From the NCBI RefSeq assembly GCF_900104175.1, contig NZ_FNIX01000001.1, positions 186,001-250,000 of the forward strand: a stretch of 64,000 nt of DNA, written 5' to 3'. A program made the position numbers and the translations under genes. Positions 7,766 through 16,927 of the stretch are shown here, one piece after another. The stretch comes from Lentzea jiangxiensis. Its GTDB lineage: Bacteria > Actinomycetota > Actinomycetes > Mycobacteriales > Pseudonocardiaceae. The notes beneath the pieces are model-generated. The model made no database searches, was not told the origin of the DNA, and worked only from the letters and a program-made list of their open reading frames with translations. The first letter of the stretch is position 1, and each line of letters opens with the position of its first letter.

Positions 7766-8574
7766 TGGCGAACAAGGTGCTGTCCACCCTGGACGGGTTC
7801 GGCGACCAGCTGTCGTTCTACATCAAGGCGCTGGCCTGGACGCCCCGCGCGCTCAAGCGGTACTCCAAGGAGACGCTGCGGCTGCTGGCCGAGGTCAGCT
7901 TCGGCAGCGGTGCGCTCGCGGTCATCGGCGGCACGATCGGCGTGATGGTCGGGCTGAGCGTGTTCACCGGAACCGTCGTCGGCCTGCAGGGCTTCACGGC
8001 CCTCAACCAGATCGGCACGTCCGCGTTCGCCGGCTTCGTGTCCGCCTACTTCAACACCCGCGAGATCGCGCCGCTGGTCGCGGGACTGGCGTTGAGCGCC
8101 ACGGTCGGGTCCGGCTTCACGGCCCAGCTCGGCGCGATGCGGATCTCCGAGGAGATCGACGCGCTGGAGGTCATGGGCATCCCCAGCCTGCCGTTCCTCG
8201 TGACCACGCGGATCATCGCGGGCTTCGTCGCGATCATCCCGCTCTACGTGATCGGCCTGCTGACGAGCTACCTGGCGGCGAGAACGATCACCGTCGAGTT
8301 CTACGGGCAGTCGGCCGGCACGTACGACCACTACTTCAACCTGTTCCTGCCGCCGATCGACGTGCTCTGGTCGTTCGGCAAGGTGCTGGTCTTCGCGGTC
8401 GTGATCATCATGACCCACTGCTACTACGGCTACCGCGCGTCCGGTGGCCCCGCCGGTGTCGGTGTCGCGGTCGGCCGCGCGGTGCGGACCGCGATCGTCA
8501 CGACGGCGCTGCTCGACTTCTTCCTGAGCCTCGCGATCTGGGGCGCGACGACGACGGTGAGGATCGCGGGATGA
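7765..8574 (+). CDS. Mce permease YrbEB
   Basis: Second MlaE/YrbE-family permease, 269 residues, which pairs with YrbEA to form the transmembrane channel. It carries the corresponding motif EEIDALEVMGIPSLPFLVTTR (about 130-150). The N-terminus (SFYIKALAWTPRALKRYSKE) is the family's interfacial helix region. ATG 7765 overlaps the previous stop by one base; the frame is open further upstream but only as antiparallel noise within yrbEA. Its stop overlaps the first Mce start (ATGA). Confidence 0.93.
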   Translation: MANKVLSTLDGFGDQLSFYIKALAWTPRALKRYSKETLRLLAEVSFGSGALAVIGGTIGVMVGLSVFTGTVVGLQGFTALNQIGTSAFAGFVSAYFNTREIAPLVAGLALSATVGSGFTAQLGAMRISEEIDALEVMGIPSLPFLVTTRIIAGFVAIIPLYVIGLLTSYLAARTITVEFYGQSAGTYDHYFNLFLPPIDVLWSFGKVLVFAVVIIMTHCYYGYRASGGPAGVGVAVGRAVRTAIVTTALLDFFLSLAIWGATTTVRIAG

Positions 8575-9893
8575 TGCCGAAGAAGGGGTCGCAGCGCGTT
8601 CTGGGCATCGCCTTCCTCCTCGCGATCGCCATGTTCCTGTCGCTCACGGTGGCGCTCTACAAGGACGTCTTCAGCGACTACGTCAAGGTCACGCTCAAGA
8701 CCGACCGCATCGGCAACCAGTTGCAGACCGCGAGCGACGTCAAGGTGCGCGGGCTGATCGTCGGCTCGGTCAAGGCCGTGCGCACCAGCGGTGACGGCGC
8801 CGAGCTGGAGCTCGCGCTGCTGCCGGACAAGGTGGAGCAGATCCCCGCCAACGTGAGCGCGCGGCTGCTGCCCAAGACGTTGTTCGGCGAGCGGTACGTG
8901 AACCTCGTGCTGCCGCGGCAGAAAGGCGCGGCCATCACGGAGGGCGCGGTCATCGAGCAGGACCGCACCAGCAGCGCGATCGAACTCGAACGCGTGCTGG
9001 ACAACCTGATGCCGGTGCTGCAGGCGATCCAGCCGGAGAAGCTCGCCACCACCCTCACCGCGTTGTCGCAGGCGCTCGACGGCCGCGGCAAGCCGCTCGG
9101 CGAGACGCTGGTGTCGCTCGACTCCTACCTCGGCGAGCTCAACCCGCAGCTGCCCGCGTTGAAGGAGAACATCTCCCGGCTCGCGGACGTCTCGAACGTC
9201 TACGCGGACGCCGCGCCGGACCTGCTGCAGGCGCTCAACGACATGACCACGACGACCAAGACCGTCGTCGAGCAGCGCGACAACCTGCTGTCGCTCTACG
9301 GCACGCTGACCACGACGTCGCAGGACCTCACGAGCTTCGTCACGGTCAACAAGAACAACATCATCAACCTCGCCGGCACGAGCCGCCCGACGCTCGAGCT
9401 GCTCGCGAAGTACGCGCCCGAGTACCCCTGCCTGCTCAAGGGCCTCGCTGAGTTCGAACCGATCATCAGCAAGGCGTTCGGCCAGGGCACCAACGAGCCC
9501 GGTCTGCACATCACGCTGGAGATCACGCAGAACCGCGGCAAGTACCGGCCGAACCTCGACGAGCCCGAGTACCGCGACAAGCGCGGACCCCGCTGCTACG
9601 ACCTGGTCCCGAGGCCGGACCCCTTCCCGCAGTACCCGCCGGACGGGCCGGTGCAGGACGGCTCCAGCTCACCGCCGCCCGCCCGCGTCGCGAACGACGG
9701 GGTCCTGCCGCCCGGCTCGACCATCCCGTCGTCCGCCCAGGACGCCGTCAACCTCGCCAACTCGCCGGAGGAGGCGCGGCTGGTCGCGGCGCTGTTCGGA
9801 CCCCGCGTGGGCGTCGAGCCGCAGGACATGCCGGGCTGGTCGAGCCTGCTGCTGGGACCGCTGGTCCGAGGAGCGGAGGTGACGGTCAAGTGA
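8571..9893 (+). CDS. Mce family protein, MceA position
   Basis: A 440-residue Mce protein with an N-terminal signal anchor (about 8-28, VLGIAFLLAIAMFLSLTVAL), an MlaD/MCE beta-barrel domain (about 35-115, with SDVKVRGLIVGSVKAV and LLPKTLFGERYVNL), then the long alpha-helical MCE4 region that forms the periplasmic lipid tunnel together with the other five Mce proteins. The C-terminal 100 residues are proline-rich and specific to the MceA position. Translation is coupled by ATGA to yrbEB and by GTGA to mceB. The second codon is also ATG, so the start could be 8574. The substrate (fatty acid, sterol or other lipid) cannot be told. Confidence 0.88.
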   Translation: MMPKKGSQRVLGIAFLLAIAMFLSLTVALYKDVFSDYVKVTLKTDRIGNQLQTASDVKVRGLIVGSVKAVRTSGDGAELELALLPDKVEQIPANVSARLLPKTLFGERYVNLVLPRQKGAAITEGAVIEQDRTSSAIELERVLDNLMPVLQAIQPEKLATTLTALSQALDGRGKPLGETLVSLDSYLGELNPQLPALKENISRLADVSNVYADAAPDLLQALNDMTTTTKTVVEQRDNLLSLYGTLTTTSQDLTSFVTVNKNNIINLAGTSRPTLELLAKYAPEYPCLLKGLAEFEPIISKAFGQGTNEPGLHITLEITQNRGKYRPNLDEPEYRDKRGPRCYDLVPRPDPFPQYPPDGPVQDGSSSPPPARVANDGVLPPGSTIPSSAQDAVNLANSPEEARLVAALFGPRVGVEPQDMPGWSSLLLGPLVRGAEVTVK

Positions 9894-10921
9894 AGGGCGT
9901 GCTCGCACCGCTGCTCAAGTTGATCACCTTCGCGCTGGTCACGATCCTCGCCACGACGCTGCTCGCGGTGACCATCGCCAACGTGAGCCTCGGCGCCGCC
10001 ACGGGCTACAAGGCGCAGTTCACCGACGTCACGGCGTTGAACGAGGGTGACGACGTCCGCATCGCCGGCGTCCGCGTCGGCCAGGTCGACGAGATCAGGG
10101 TCGTCGACCGCAAGACCGCCGAGGTGGCGTTCTCGATCGACGGCGACCGCGAGCTGCCGGAGTCGGTGACGGCGACGATCAAGTACCGCAACCTGGTGGG
10201 GCAGCGGTACATCGCGCTGGAGTCCGGCACGGGCGACACCAGCGCCGTGCTGCCCGAGGGCGGCACCATCCCGCTGGACCGCACGAAGCCGGCGCTGGAC
10301 CTCACGGTGCTGTTCAACGGCTTCAAGCCGCTCTTCCAGGCGCTGTCGCCGGAGGACGTGAACAAGCTGTCGTTCGAGATCATCCAGGTGCTGCAGGGAG
10401 AAGGCAGCACGATCGACAGCCTGCTGCAGCACACGGCGTCGCTGACCAGCACCCTCGCGGGCAAGGACAAGGTGATCGGCGAGGTCGTCGACAACCTCAA
10501 CACCGCCCTCGAGACCGTGAACTCGCGCGACGAGGACTTCACCAACCTCGTCGTCACGTTGCAGGCGCTGGTGTCCGGCCTCGCGCAGGACCGCCAGCCG
10601 ATCGGTGACGCGATCACCGCGCTCGGCGACCTGACCCAGGCCACCTCCGGGCTGCTGGAGCAGGGGCGCGAGCCGTTGCGCAACGACATCGCGCAGCTCG
10701 GCATCGTCTCGAAGACGCTGGGGGACAGCGAGGCCGTGGTCGACGGCATGCTGCAGCGCCTGCCGAACAAGCTGGAGACGATCACGCGGACCGCGACCTA
10801 CGGCTCGTGGTTCAACTTCTACCTGTGCGAGGCCAGTGGCCAGGTCGCCGTGCCGCCGGTCATCAGCAACCCGATCCCGATCACGGCGCTGCCGGTGACA
10901 CAGCAGAGGTGCCGCCGATGA
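9890..10921 (+). CDS. Mce family protein, MceB position
   Basis: A 343-residue Mce protein: signal anchor at about 8-28, MCE domain with GDDVRIAGVRVGQVDEI and YRNLVGQRYIAL (about 40-115), then the helical tunnel-forming region. Two cysteines near the C-terminus (LCEAS and QQRCRR) are the kind seen in periplasmic Mce proteins. GTG 9890 overlaps the preceding stop and the TGA overlaps the next ATG, so it is fully embedded in the operon. Confidence 0.87.
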   Translation: MKGVLAPLLKLITFALVTILATTLLAVTIANVSLGAATGYKAQFTDVTALNEGDDVRIAGVRVGQVDEIRVVDRKTAEVAFSIDGDRELPESVTATIKYRNLVGQRYIALESGTGDTSAVLPEGGTIPLDRTKPALDLTVLFNGFKPLFQALSPEDVNKLSFEIIQVLQGEGSTIDSLLQHTASLTSTLAGKDKVIGEVVDNLNTALETVNSRDEDFTNLVVTLQALVSGLAQDRQPIGDAITALGDLTQATSGLLEQGREPLRNDIAQLGIVSKTLGDSEAVVDGMLQRLPNKLETITRTATYGSWFNFYLCEASGQVAVPPVISNPIPITALPVTQQRCRR

Positions 10922-11919
10922 AGACCACCAACCCGATCAGGACCGGCGCGATCAGCCTGACGTTGATCGCCCTGGTGCTGCTGGCCGCGTTCTACTCCGA
11001 CGACCTGCCGATCGTCGGCGGCGGCACGAGCTACGCCGCGGACTTCAGCGAGGCCGCGGGACTGGTGCCCGGCAACGAGGTGCGCGTCGCCGGCGTGAAG
11101 GTCGGCAAGGTCACCAAGGTCAAGCTCCACGGCGACAGGGTGCGGGTGACGTTCAAGGTCAAGGACGCCTGGGTGGGCGACCGGACGACCGCGATGATCC
11201 GCATCAAGACGTTGCTGGGCCAGAAGTTCGTGGCGCTGGACCCGCAGGGCAGCCAGCCGCTGTCGCCGGGCACCCCGATCCCGAAGGAACGCACGCTCGC
11301 GCCGTACGACGTGAACGAGGCGTTCAACGGGCTCGCGACGACGGTCGGCCAGATCGACACCAAGCAGCTCGCGGACAGCTTCACGGTCCTGTCCGACACC
11401 TTCAGGAACTCGCCGGAGCACGTCCGCGGCGCGCTGGACGGCCTGTCCGCGCTGTCGAAGACGATCTCCTCGCGCGACGAGCAGCTCGCGAAGCTCCTGG
11501 ACAACACCCGGCAGCTGACCAAGACGCTCGCCGACCGCAACGCGGAGTTCGAGAAGCTGCTGTCGGACGGCAACCTGCTGCTCGGCGAACTGCGCAAGCG
11601 CCGTGAGGCGATCAGCGCGCTGCTGACCGGCACGCGCGACCTGTCCCGCGAGCTCGGCGGTCTGGTGCAGGACAACCAGAACCAGCTCAAGCCGGCCCTG
11701 GAGCAGCTCGGCCGGGTCACCGGGGTGCTGGAGCGCAACCAGGAGAACCTCGACCGCAGCCTCGCGCTGATGGCGCCGTTCTACCGGGTGTTCGCGAACA
11801 CCCTGGGCAACGGTCGCTGGTTCGACACCTACATCTGCGGTCTGCTGCCGCCCTCGGTGAACCTCGGCGTCGTCGGGTTCAACGAGGAAGGCTGCCTGCC
11901 TCCGGGGGTGCGGCGATGA
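10918..11919 (+). CDS. Mce family protein, MceC position
   Basis: A 333-residue Mce protein with an N-terminal hydrophobic anchor (about 9-25), the MCE domain (GNEVRVAGVKVGKVTKVKL and IKTLLGQKFVAL) and a long coiled helical region rich in heptad-like spacing. It ends with a pair of cysteines (YICGLL and EEGCLPPG). ATG 10918 lies within the preceding stop; the frame open further upstream only shadows mceB. Confidence 0.87.
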   Translation: MKTTNPIRTGAISLTLIALVLLAAFYSDDLPIVGGGTSYAADFSEAAGLVPGNEVRVAGVKVGKVTKVKLHGDRVRVTFKVKDAWVGDRTTAMIRIKTLLGQKFVALDPQGSQPLSPGTPIPKERTLAPYDVNEAFNGLATTVGQIDTKQLADSFTVLSDTFRNSPEHVRGALDGLSALSKTISSRDEQLAKLLDNTRQLTKTLADRNAEFEKLLSDGNLLLGELRKRREAISALLTGTRDLSRELGGLVQDNQNQLKPALEQLGRVTGVLERNQENLDRSLALMAPFYRVFANTLGNGRWFDTYICGLLPPSVNLGVVGFNEEGCLPPGVRR

Positions 11920-13082
11920 CGGACGTGGCACAGAGCAGGGCCGGGCGCTTCATCGCGATCGCGTGCGTGCTCGCACTGGTCGTGACGGCGGCGCTCTGGT
12001 GGGTCTTCGCCGGCCTGAACGGGCGGAGGGTCACCGCGCACTTCGCGGCGGCCGTCGGCGTCTACCCCGGCGGTGACGTGCGGGTGCTCGGCGTGAAGGT
12101 CGGCACGATCGACGAGGTCACGCCCGAGGGCAGGACCGTGAAGGTCGTGTTCACGCTCGACCGCGACGTGCGGGTGCCCGAGACCGCGCAGGCCGTCGTG
12201 GTCTCGCCGAGCGTGGTCAGCGACCGGTACGTGCAGCTCGCGCCCGCCTACACCGGTGGCCCCGCGCTGGGTGACGACGCCGTGATCCCGCGCGAGCGCA
12301 CCGCGACGCCGGTCGAGCTGGACGAGCTGTACTCGTCGCTCGACAAGCTAACGACCGCGTTGGGACCCAACGGAGCGAACGCCGACGGGGCGCTGGCCGA
12401 CCTGCTGAACTCGGCGGCGAAGAACCTCGAGGGCAACGGCCAGGCGCTCAACGACACGCTGAAGAACCTGGGCCAGGCCACGCGCACGCTGTCGGGGTCC
12501 AAGGAGGACCTGTTCGCGACCGTGGACAACCTGCAGAAGTTCACCGCGATGCTGGCGGCGAACGACAGCCAGGTGCGGGACTTCAACAAGCAGCTCGCCG
12601 AGGTGTCGAAGATGCTCGCCGACGAACGCGGCGACCTCGGTGCCGCGCTCTCGGAGCTCGCCACCGCGCTGGGACAGGTGCAGGGGTTCGTCAAGGACAA
12701 CCGCGAGGTGCTCAAGTCCAACGTGGACAAGCTCGCGACGATCACGCAGGTGCTCGTGAACCAGCGGGCGGCGCTGGCCGAGACGCTCGACGTCGCCCCG
12801 CTGGCCCTGGGCAACCTGCAGAACTCCTACAACGCGGCGTCCGGCACGCTCGACACCCGCGCGAACATCAACGAGCTGAACCAGCCGCCGATCGTGCTGG
12901 TCTGCAAGCTCGTGCAGCAGGCGACGCCGAACAACGTGCCACCCGTGCTCGCGCAGACGTGCAAGCAGCTGGAGCCGTTGCTGACCGGCGCGGTTCCGCT
13001 GAAGTCGCCGGCCGAGGTGCTGGGCGACCTGAACGCGGGCAGGCTGCCGCTGCCCCTGCCGCTCGCGGGGGTGCCCCAATGA
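11916..13082 (+). CDS. Mce family protein, MceD position
   Basis: A 388-residue Mce protein: signal anchor (about 11-31), MCE domain with GGDVRVLGVKVGTIDEV and a DRYVQL segment, helical region, and a C-terminal part with two cysteines (LVCKLV, QTCKQL) and a leucine/proline tail (LPLPLPLAGVPQ), typical of the fourth Mce position. Start and stop both overlap neighbouring genes by four bases. Confidence 0.87.
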   Translation: MTDVAQSRAGRFIAIACVLALVVTAALWWVFAGLNGRRVTAHFAAAVGVYPGGDVRVLGVKVGTIDEVTPEGRTVKVVFTLDRDVRVPETAQAVVVSPSVVSDRYVQLAPAYTGGPALGDDAVIPRERTATPVELDELYSSLDKLTTALGPNGANADGALADLLNSAAKNLEGNGQALNDTLKNLGQATRTLSGSKEDLFATVDNLQKFTAMLAANDSQVRDFNKQLAEVSKMLADERGDLGAALSELATALGQVQGFVKDNREVLKSNVDKLATITQVLVNQRAALAETLDVAPLALGNLQNSYNAASGTLDTRANINELNQPPIVLVCKLVQQATPNNVPPVLAQTCKQLEPLLTGAVPLKSPAEVLGDLNAGRLPLPLPLAGVPQ

Positions 13083-14278
13083 GGTCAGGTGCAGTGAGGT
13101 CGGGTGCGGTGAGGTCAGGTGCGGTGAGGAAGTCACTGGCGGGACTGACCGCGGTGCTGCTGGTCTCGGGCTGCGGCTCCGGCGGCTTCGACGGCGTCTA
13201 CACCATGCCGCTGCCCGGCGGCGCCGACGTCGGCGACCACCCGTACCGCGTCAAGGCGCGGTTCCAGGACGTGCTCGACCTCGTGCCGCAGGCCGGCGTG
13301 AAGGTCAACGACGTGCCGGTGGGGCGCGTGGAGAAGATCGACCTGGGCTCCGACGGCTGGACCGCCGAGGTGACCATGCTGGTCAACGGCGACGTGCGGC
13401 TGCCGGCCAACGCGTTCGCGAAGCTGCGCCAGTCCGCACTGCTCGGCGAGAAGTTCGTGGAGCTCGGCAAGCCCTCCGACGCGACCGGCACGCTGGCGGA
13501 CAACGCGGTGATCCCGTTGTCGAAGACCAACCGCAACCCCGAGGTCGAAGAGGTCTTCGGCGCGTTGTCGATGCTGCTCAACGGCGGTGGTGTCGCGCAG
13601 CTGCAGAACATCACCAAGGAGCTCAACGCGGCGATGGAGGGCAACGAGCAGGAGATCCGCTCGTTGCTGGGCAACCTCAACACGTTCGTCGGGGAGCTCG
13701 ACAAGCACAAGGCGGAGATCGTGCGCGCGCTCGACTCGATGAACCGGCTCGCCGGGACGCTGGCCCAGCAGCGCGAGAAGATCGCCGTCGCGCTGACCGA
13801 CCTGGAGCCCGGCCTGCGCGTGCTGGCGGAACAGCGCACCCAGCTCGTGACGTTGCTGAAGTCCCTGGACACCCTCTCCGACGTCGCCACGGACACCGTG
13901 AACCGCAGCCGTGACGACGTCGTGGCGGACCTGAAGGCGTTGCAGCCGACGCTGACGAAGCTCGCCGAGTCGGGGCAGAACCTGCCGAAGTCGCTCGAGC
14001 TGCTGCTGACCTACCCGTTCCCGGACGAGGCGCTCGACGGCATCAAGGGCGACTACACCAACGCGTTCATCGACCTCGACCTGAACCTCGGGACGGTCGT
14101 CGACAACCTGGGCCGGTCGCGGCAGTCGCCGGTCGACTCGCTGCTGCCGACACCGGGCACGCCGTTGCCGCTGCCGAACATCCCGCTGCCGAACATCCCG
14201 CTGCCGAACCCCGGGCAACCGACCGGGTCCGGGCTGGGCGACCTGCTCGGCGGTCTGCTGGGAGGGGGTCGCAAGTGA
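13079..14278 (+). CDS. Mce family lipoprotein, MceE position (LprK-like)
   Basis: A 399-residue Mce protein with a lipoprotein signal: hydrophobic segment ending LLVSGC, the Cys (residue 32) being the expected lipidation site. MceE is the lipoprotein member in Mce operons. The MCE domain contains GVKVNDVPVGRVEKI and LLGEKFVELG. The C-terminus has a PLPNI repeat and a Gly/Leu tail. The N-terminus is odd: three in-frame copies of a 15-base unit encode RSGAV three times (residues 2-16), each ending in a GTG that could serve as a start; the last (13124) would give a signal peptide of normal size. ATG 13079 is preferred because it overlaps the mceD stop as at every other junction. Confidence 0.88.
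   Translation: MRSGAVRSGAVRSGAVRKSLAGLTAVLLVSGCGSGGFDGVYTMPLPGGADVGDHPYRVKARFQDVLDLVPQAGVKVNDVPVGRVEKIDLGSDGWTAEVTMLVNGDVRLPANAFAKLRQSALLGEKFVELGKPSDATGTLADNAVIPLSKTNRNPEVEEVFGALSMLLNGGGVAQLQNITKELNAAMEGNEQEIRSLLGNLNTFVGELDKHKAEIVRALDSMNRLAGTLAQQREKIAVALTDLEPGLRVLAEQRTQLVTLLKSLDTLSDVATDTVNRSRDDVVADLKALQPTLTKLAESGQNLPKSLELLLTYPFPDEALDGIKGDYTNAFIDLDLNLGTVVDNLGRSRQSPVDSLLPTPGTPLPLPNIPLPNIPLPNPGQPTGSGLGDLLGGLLGGGRK
13082..13126 (+). repeat. Three tandem 15-bp units in the mceE signal peptide
   Basis: AGGTCAGGTGCAGTG, AGGTCGGGTGCGGTG and AGGTCAGGTGCGGTG follow each other without spacer; they differ at one or two positions. Each encodes Arg-Ser-Gly-Ala-Val. Confidence 0.9.
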
Positions 14279-15504
14279 TCCTGCGGTCGACGAAGCTCAA
14301 GATCGGCGCGTTCGTGCTGGTCGCATTGCTGGGCATCTCGTACGTCAGCGCGACGTACGTGGGCCTGTTCAAGTCGGCGTCGACGGTCGTGACGATGCAG
14401 CTCGCCGACTCCGGCGGCATCTTCACCAACGCCGAGGTCACCTACCGCGGCGTCACGATCGGCCGGGTCGGGCAGCTGCGGCTGACCTCCGACGGCATCG
14501 AGGTCGACCTGGAGCTCGACGCGGACGCCCCGCGCGTGCCGGCCGCGACCGAGGCCGTCGTGGCCAACCGGTCCGCCGTCGGTGAGCAGTACGTGGACTT
14601 GCGGCCGAAGTCGGACGAGGGCCCGTTCCTGCAGGCAGGGTCGGTCATCCCGCGCTCGGCGACCAAGACGCCGCCGCCGGTCGACGGGCTGCTGTCCAAC
14701 CTGGACGCGTTCGCGTCGTCGGTGCCCACGGACTCGTTGAAGACCGTGGTCGACGAGCTGCACACGGCGTTCAACGGGACCGGTGGCGACCTCCAGCTGC
14801 TGATCGACAACACCGCCGCGTTCACGGCCGCCGCGCGCGAGCACCTGCCGCAGACCACGAAGCTGCTCGCGGACGGGCGGATCGTGCTCGGCACGCAGGC
14901 CGCCGCCGGTGGCGCCATCCGGTCGTTCAGCGGCGACCTGCGGCTGCTCGCCGAGCAGCTCAAGGCCTCCGACGGCGACCTGCGGCGGCTCATCGTCGCC
15001 GTGCCGCCCGCGTCCGAGCAGGTGTCGGCGTTGCTGAAGGAGAGCGGGCCGAACCTCGGGGTGGTCTTCGCGAACCTGCTGACCACGTCGAACATCCTCG
15101 TGACCAGGCGCGACGGTCTGGAGCAGATCGCCGTGACGTACCCGATCGCCGTCGGTGGCGGTTTCACCGTGGCGCCGGGCGACGGGACGGCCCACTTCGG
15201 GCTCGCGCTGAACGTCTTCGACCCGATGCCGTGCACGGTCGGGTACGAGGGCACGACCATCCGCACGGGTGACGACACGTCCGCCGCGCCGCTGAACACG
15301 CAGGCCTACTGCGCTCTGGCGCGCGGGTCGGCGACGTCGGTGCGAGGCTCGCAGAACGCGCCGTACGGAGGAACGCCGACGACACCGGTGGGCAACGCGA
15401 CGACGCAGCCCGGTCAGGAGCCGGCCGGGCAGCAGGCGGTGCCCGAGGCGCCGCTGCTGACGTCGCTGGGCCAGCTGCTCGGTTTGCCAGAGGAGAAGAA
15501 GTAG
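14275..15504 (+). CDS. Mce family protein, MceF position
   Basis: The last of six Mce proteins, 409 residues. Hydrophobic anchor (about 10-30), MCE domain (NAEVTYRGVTIGRVGQL, and VGEQYVDL), helical region and a Pro/Gln/Ala-rich C-terminal tail. In Mce operons the sixth protein ends the tunnel at the outer side. The GTG start overlaps the mceE stop, and its TAG shares a base with the next GTG start. Confidence 0.88.
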   Translation: MILRSTKLKIGAFVLVALLGISYVSATYVGLFKSASTVVTMQLADSGGIFTNAEVTYRGVTIGRVGQLRLTSDGIEVDLELDADAPRVPAATEAVVANRSAVGEQYVDLRPKSDEGPFLQAGSVIPRSATKTPPPVDGLLSNLDAFASSVPTDSLKTVVDELHTAFNGTGGDLQLLIDNTAAFTAAAREHLPQTTKLLADGRIVLGTQAAAGGAIRSFSGDLRLLAEQLKASDGDLRRLIVAVPPASEQVSALLKESGPNLGVVFANLLTTSNILVTRRDGLEQIAVTYPIAVGGGFTVAPGDGTAHFGLALNVFDPMPCTVGYEGTTIRTGDDTSAAPLNTQAYCALARGSATSVRGSQNAPYGGTPTTPVGNATTQPGQEPAGQQAVPEAPLLTSLGQLLGLPEEKK

Positions 15505-16019
15505 TGCGGATCTTCACCGCCAGAACGGTCCTGGGTGTCGCCGCGGTGCTGGCGGTGCTGGCGTTCGGCTTCGCGGCGTACGCGGGCGTGGCCTGGTACT
15601 CGGCGTCGCACTCGTCGGAGTCGTCGTTCGCCGCGACGCGCGACGAGGCCCTGCGCTCCGGCCAGGTCGGCATCACGAACTTCCTGACGCTCGACTACCG
15701 GAAGGTCGACGAGGACCTGCAGCGCTGGCTCAGCTCGTCGACCGGCGACCTGCGCGCCGAGATCGACAAGGACAAGGACTCGCGCAAGAAGCAGCTGGTC
15801 GACGCCAAGTCCGTGACGACGTCGAAGGTGCTCGACGCCGCGATCACCGAGCTGGACGACCGCGCGGGCAGCGCCTCGATGATCGCCGTCGTCGAGAGCA
15901 CCGTGACGCCCGACGGCGGCCAGAAGGTCACCAAGATCAACCGGTACCTGACCGAGCTCACCCGCACCGAGGACGGCTGGAAGCTGAGCCGGCTGGGCCC
16001 GCTGCGGGCCGGCGTCTGA
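15504..16019 (+). CDS. Mce-associated membrane protein
   Basis: A 171-residue protein with one N-terminal transmembrane segment (about 9-30) and a SnoaL/NTF2-like extracytoplasmic domain ending TRTEDGWKLSRLGPLRAGV. Such Mas proteins are encoded at the 3' end of mce operons and are thought to stabilise the importer. Its GTG start shares one base with the mceF stop codon. Assigned by position and topology as much as by sequence. Confidence 0.8.
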   Translation: MRIFTARTVLGVAAVLAVLAFGFAAYAGVAWYSASHSSESSFAATRDEALRSGQVGITNFLTLDYRKVDEDLQRWLSSSTGDLRAEIDKDKDSRKKQLVDAKSVTTSKVLDAAITELDDRAGSASMIAVVESTVTPDGGQKVTKINRYLTELTRTEDGWKLSRLGPLRAGV

Positions 16020-16048
16020 TCCGGCCAGAGTTGATTGGACGAGTGCAC

Positions 16049-16927
16049 GTGCCCCCATCCCGCCGCCGCCCCATCCCCACGCCGCCCGCAGGAGGCCGCC
16101 CGAAGGTGGCCGGTCTGAACCGGCGTCCTGCCGCCTCCCCGGCCGAGCCCGCCGAGTCCGTTGAGCCGGCTGAGCCCGTGCCCGCCGCTCCGGCCGCGGT
16201 CGAGGAGCCGGTCGAGGAGTCGGAGCTCAAGGCGCCGGCGCCGGTCGAGTGGGAGCCGGCGGTGAAGAAGCCGTCGGGCAAGAAGGCCGCGGCGGCGGAC
16301 AGGGCCGCTGCTGACGAGCCTGCCGCTGCCGAGGCCGTGGACGAGCCCGCTCAGAAGCCCGCCGCGGCCGAGAAGGCCGACGAGCCGCCGACCGCGAGGA
16401 CCGGCTGGCTGCTCCCGGTGTCGCTGCTGGTGGTGGCGGTGCTGCTGGGCGGTCTGGGCACGTTCTTCCTGGTGAAGTCGCGTGCGGTGGCCTACGACTC
16501 GGCCCTGGTCGACTCGGCCACCACCTCGGCCGTGAACGGCCAGGTCCGCGAGGTCGTCGAGAAGTCGTTCTCGTACAACTTCGCCGACGTCGAGGCCACC
16601 GAGAAGGCCGCGAAGGAACTGCTCACCGGCAAGGCCCTGTGCCAGTACAACGCCGTCTTCGGCCCGGTGAAGGAAGTCGCGCCGCAGCAAAAGCTCGTCG
16701 TGACCGTCCGAGTGGTCTCCTCGGCCGTGTCGTCCCTCAAGGACGGCCGCGCCGCCGTCCTCGTCTTCGCCGACCAGGTCACCACCCGCACGACCGACAA
16801 CCAGACCGGCGGCGGCACGGCCATGCTCCGCGTGAGCGCCGTGGACGACGGCGGCCGCTGGAAGATCGACAACATGGAGATGTTCGGCGCGACGGCCGAG
16901 CAGACCCGCCAGCTCCAGGGCTGCTGA
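16049..16927 (+). CDS. Second Mce-associated membrane protein
   Basis: About 292 residues. A long disordered N-terminal region rich in Ala, Pro, Glu and Lys (about 1-118) precedes one transmembrane helix (GWLLPVSLLVVAVLLGGLGTF region) and an extracytoplasmic domain of the Mce-associated type ending DGGRWKIDNMEMFG and a terminal Cys. The start is uncertain: GTG 16049 has GGACGAG five bases before it, GTG 16043 and TTG 16031 are alternatives. It is the last gene of the mce operon, 29 bases after the preceding stop. Confidence 0.75.
   Translation: MPPSRRRPIPTPPAGGRPKVAGLNRRPAASPAEPAESVEPAEPVPAAPAAVEEPVEESELKAPAPVEWEPAVKKPSGKKAAAADRAAADEPAAAEAVDEPAQKPAAAEKADEPPTARTGWLLPVSLLVVAVLLGGLGTFFLVKSRAVAYDSALVDSATTSAVNGQVREVVEKSFSYNFADVEATEKAAKELLTGKALCQYNAVFGPVKEVAPQQKLVVTVRVVSSAVSSLKDGRAAVLVFADQVTTRTTDNQTGGGTAMLRVSAVDDGGRWKIDNMEMFGATAEQTRQLQGC

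Noticed and set aside
13079-13130. CRISPR-like repeats
   Set aside because: The units are contiguous, 15 bp and in-frame coding, with no unique spacers. The 60787-60872 repeats are rejected as CRISPR for the same reason.
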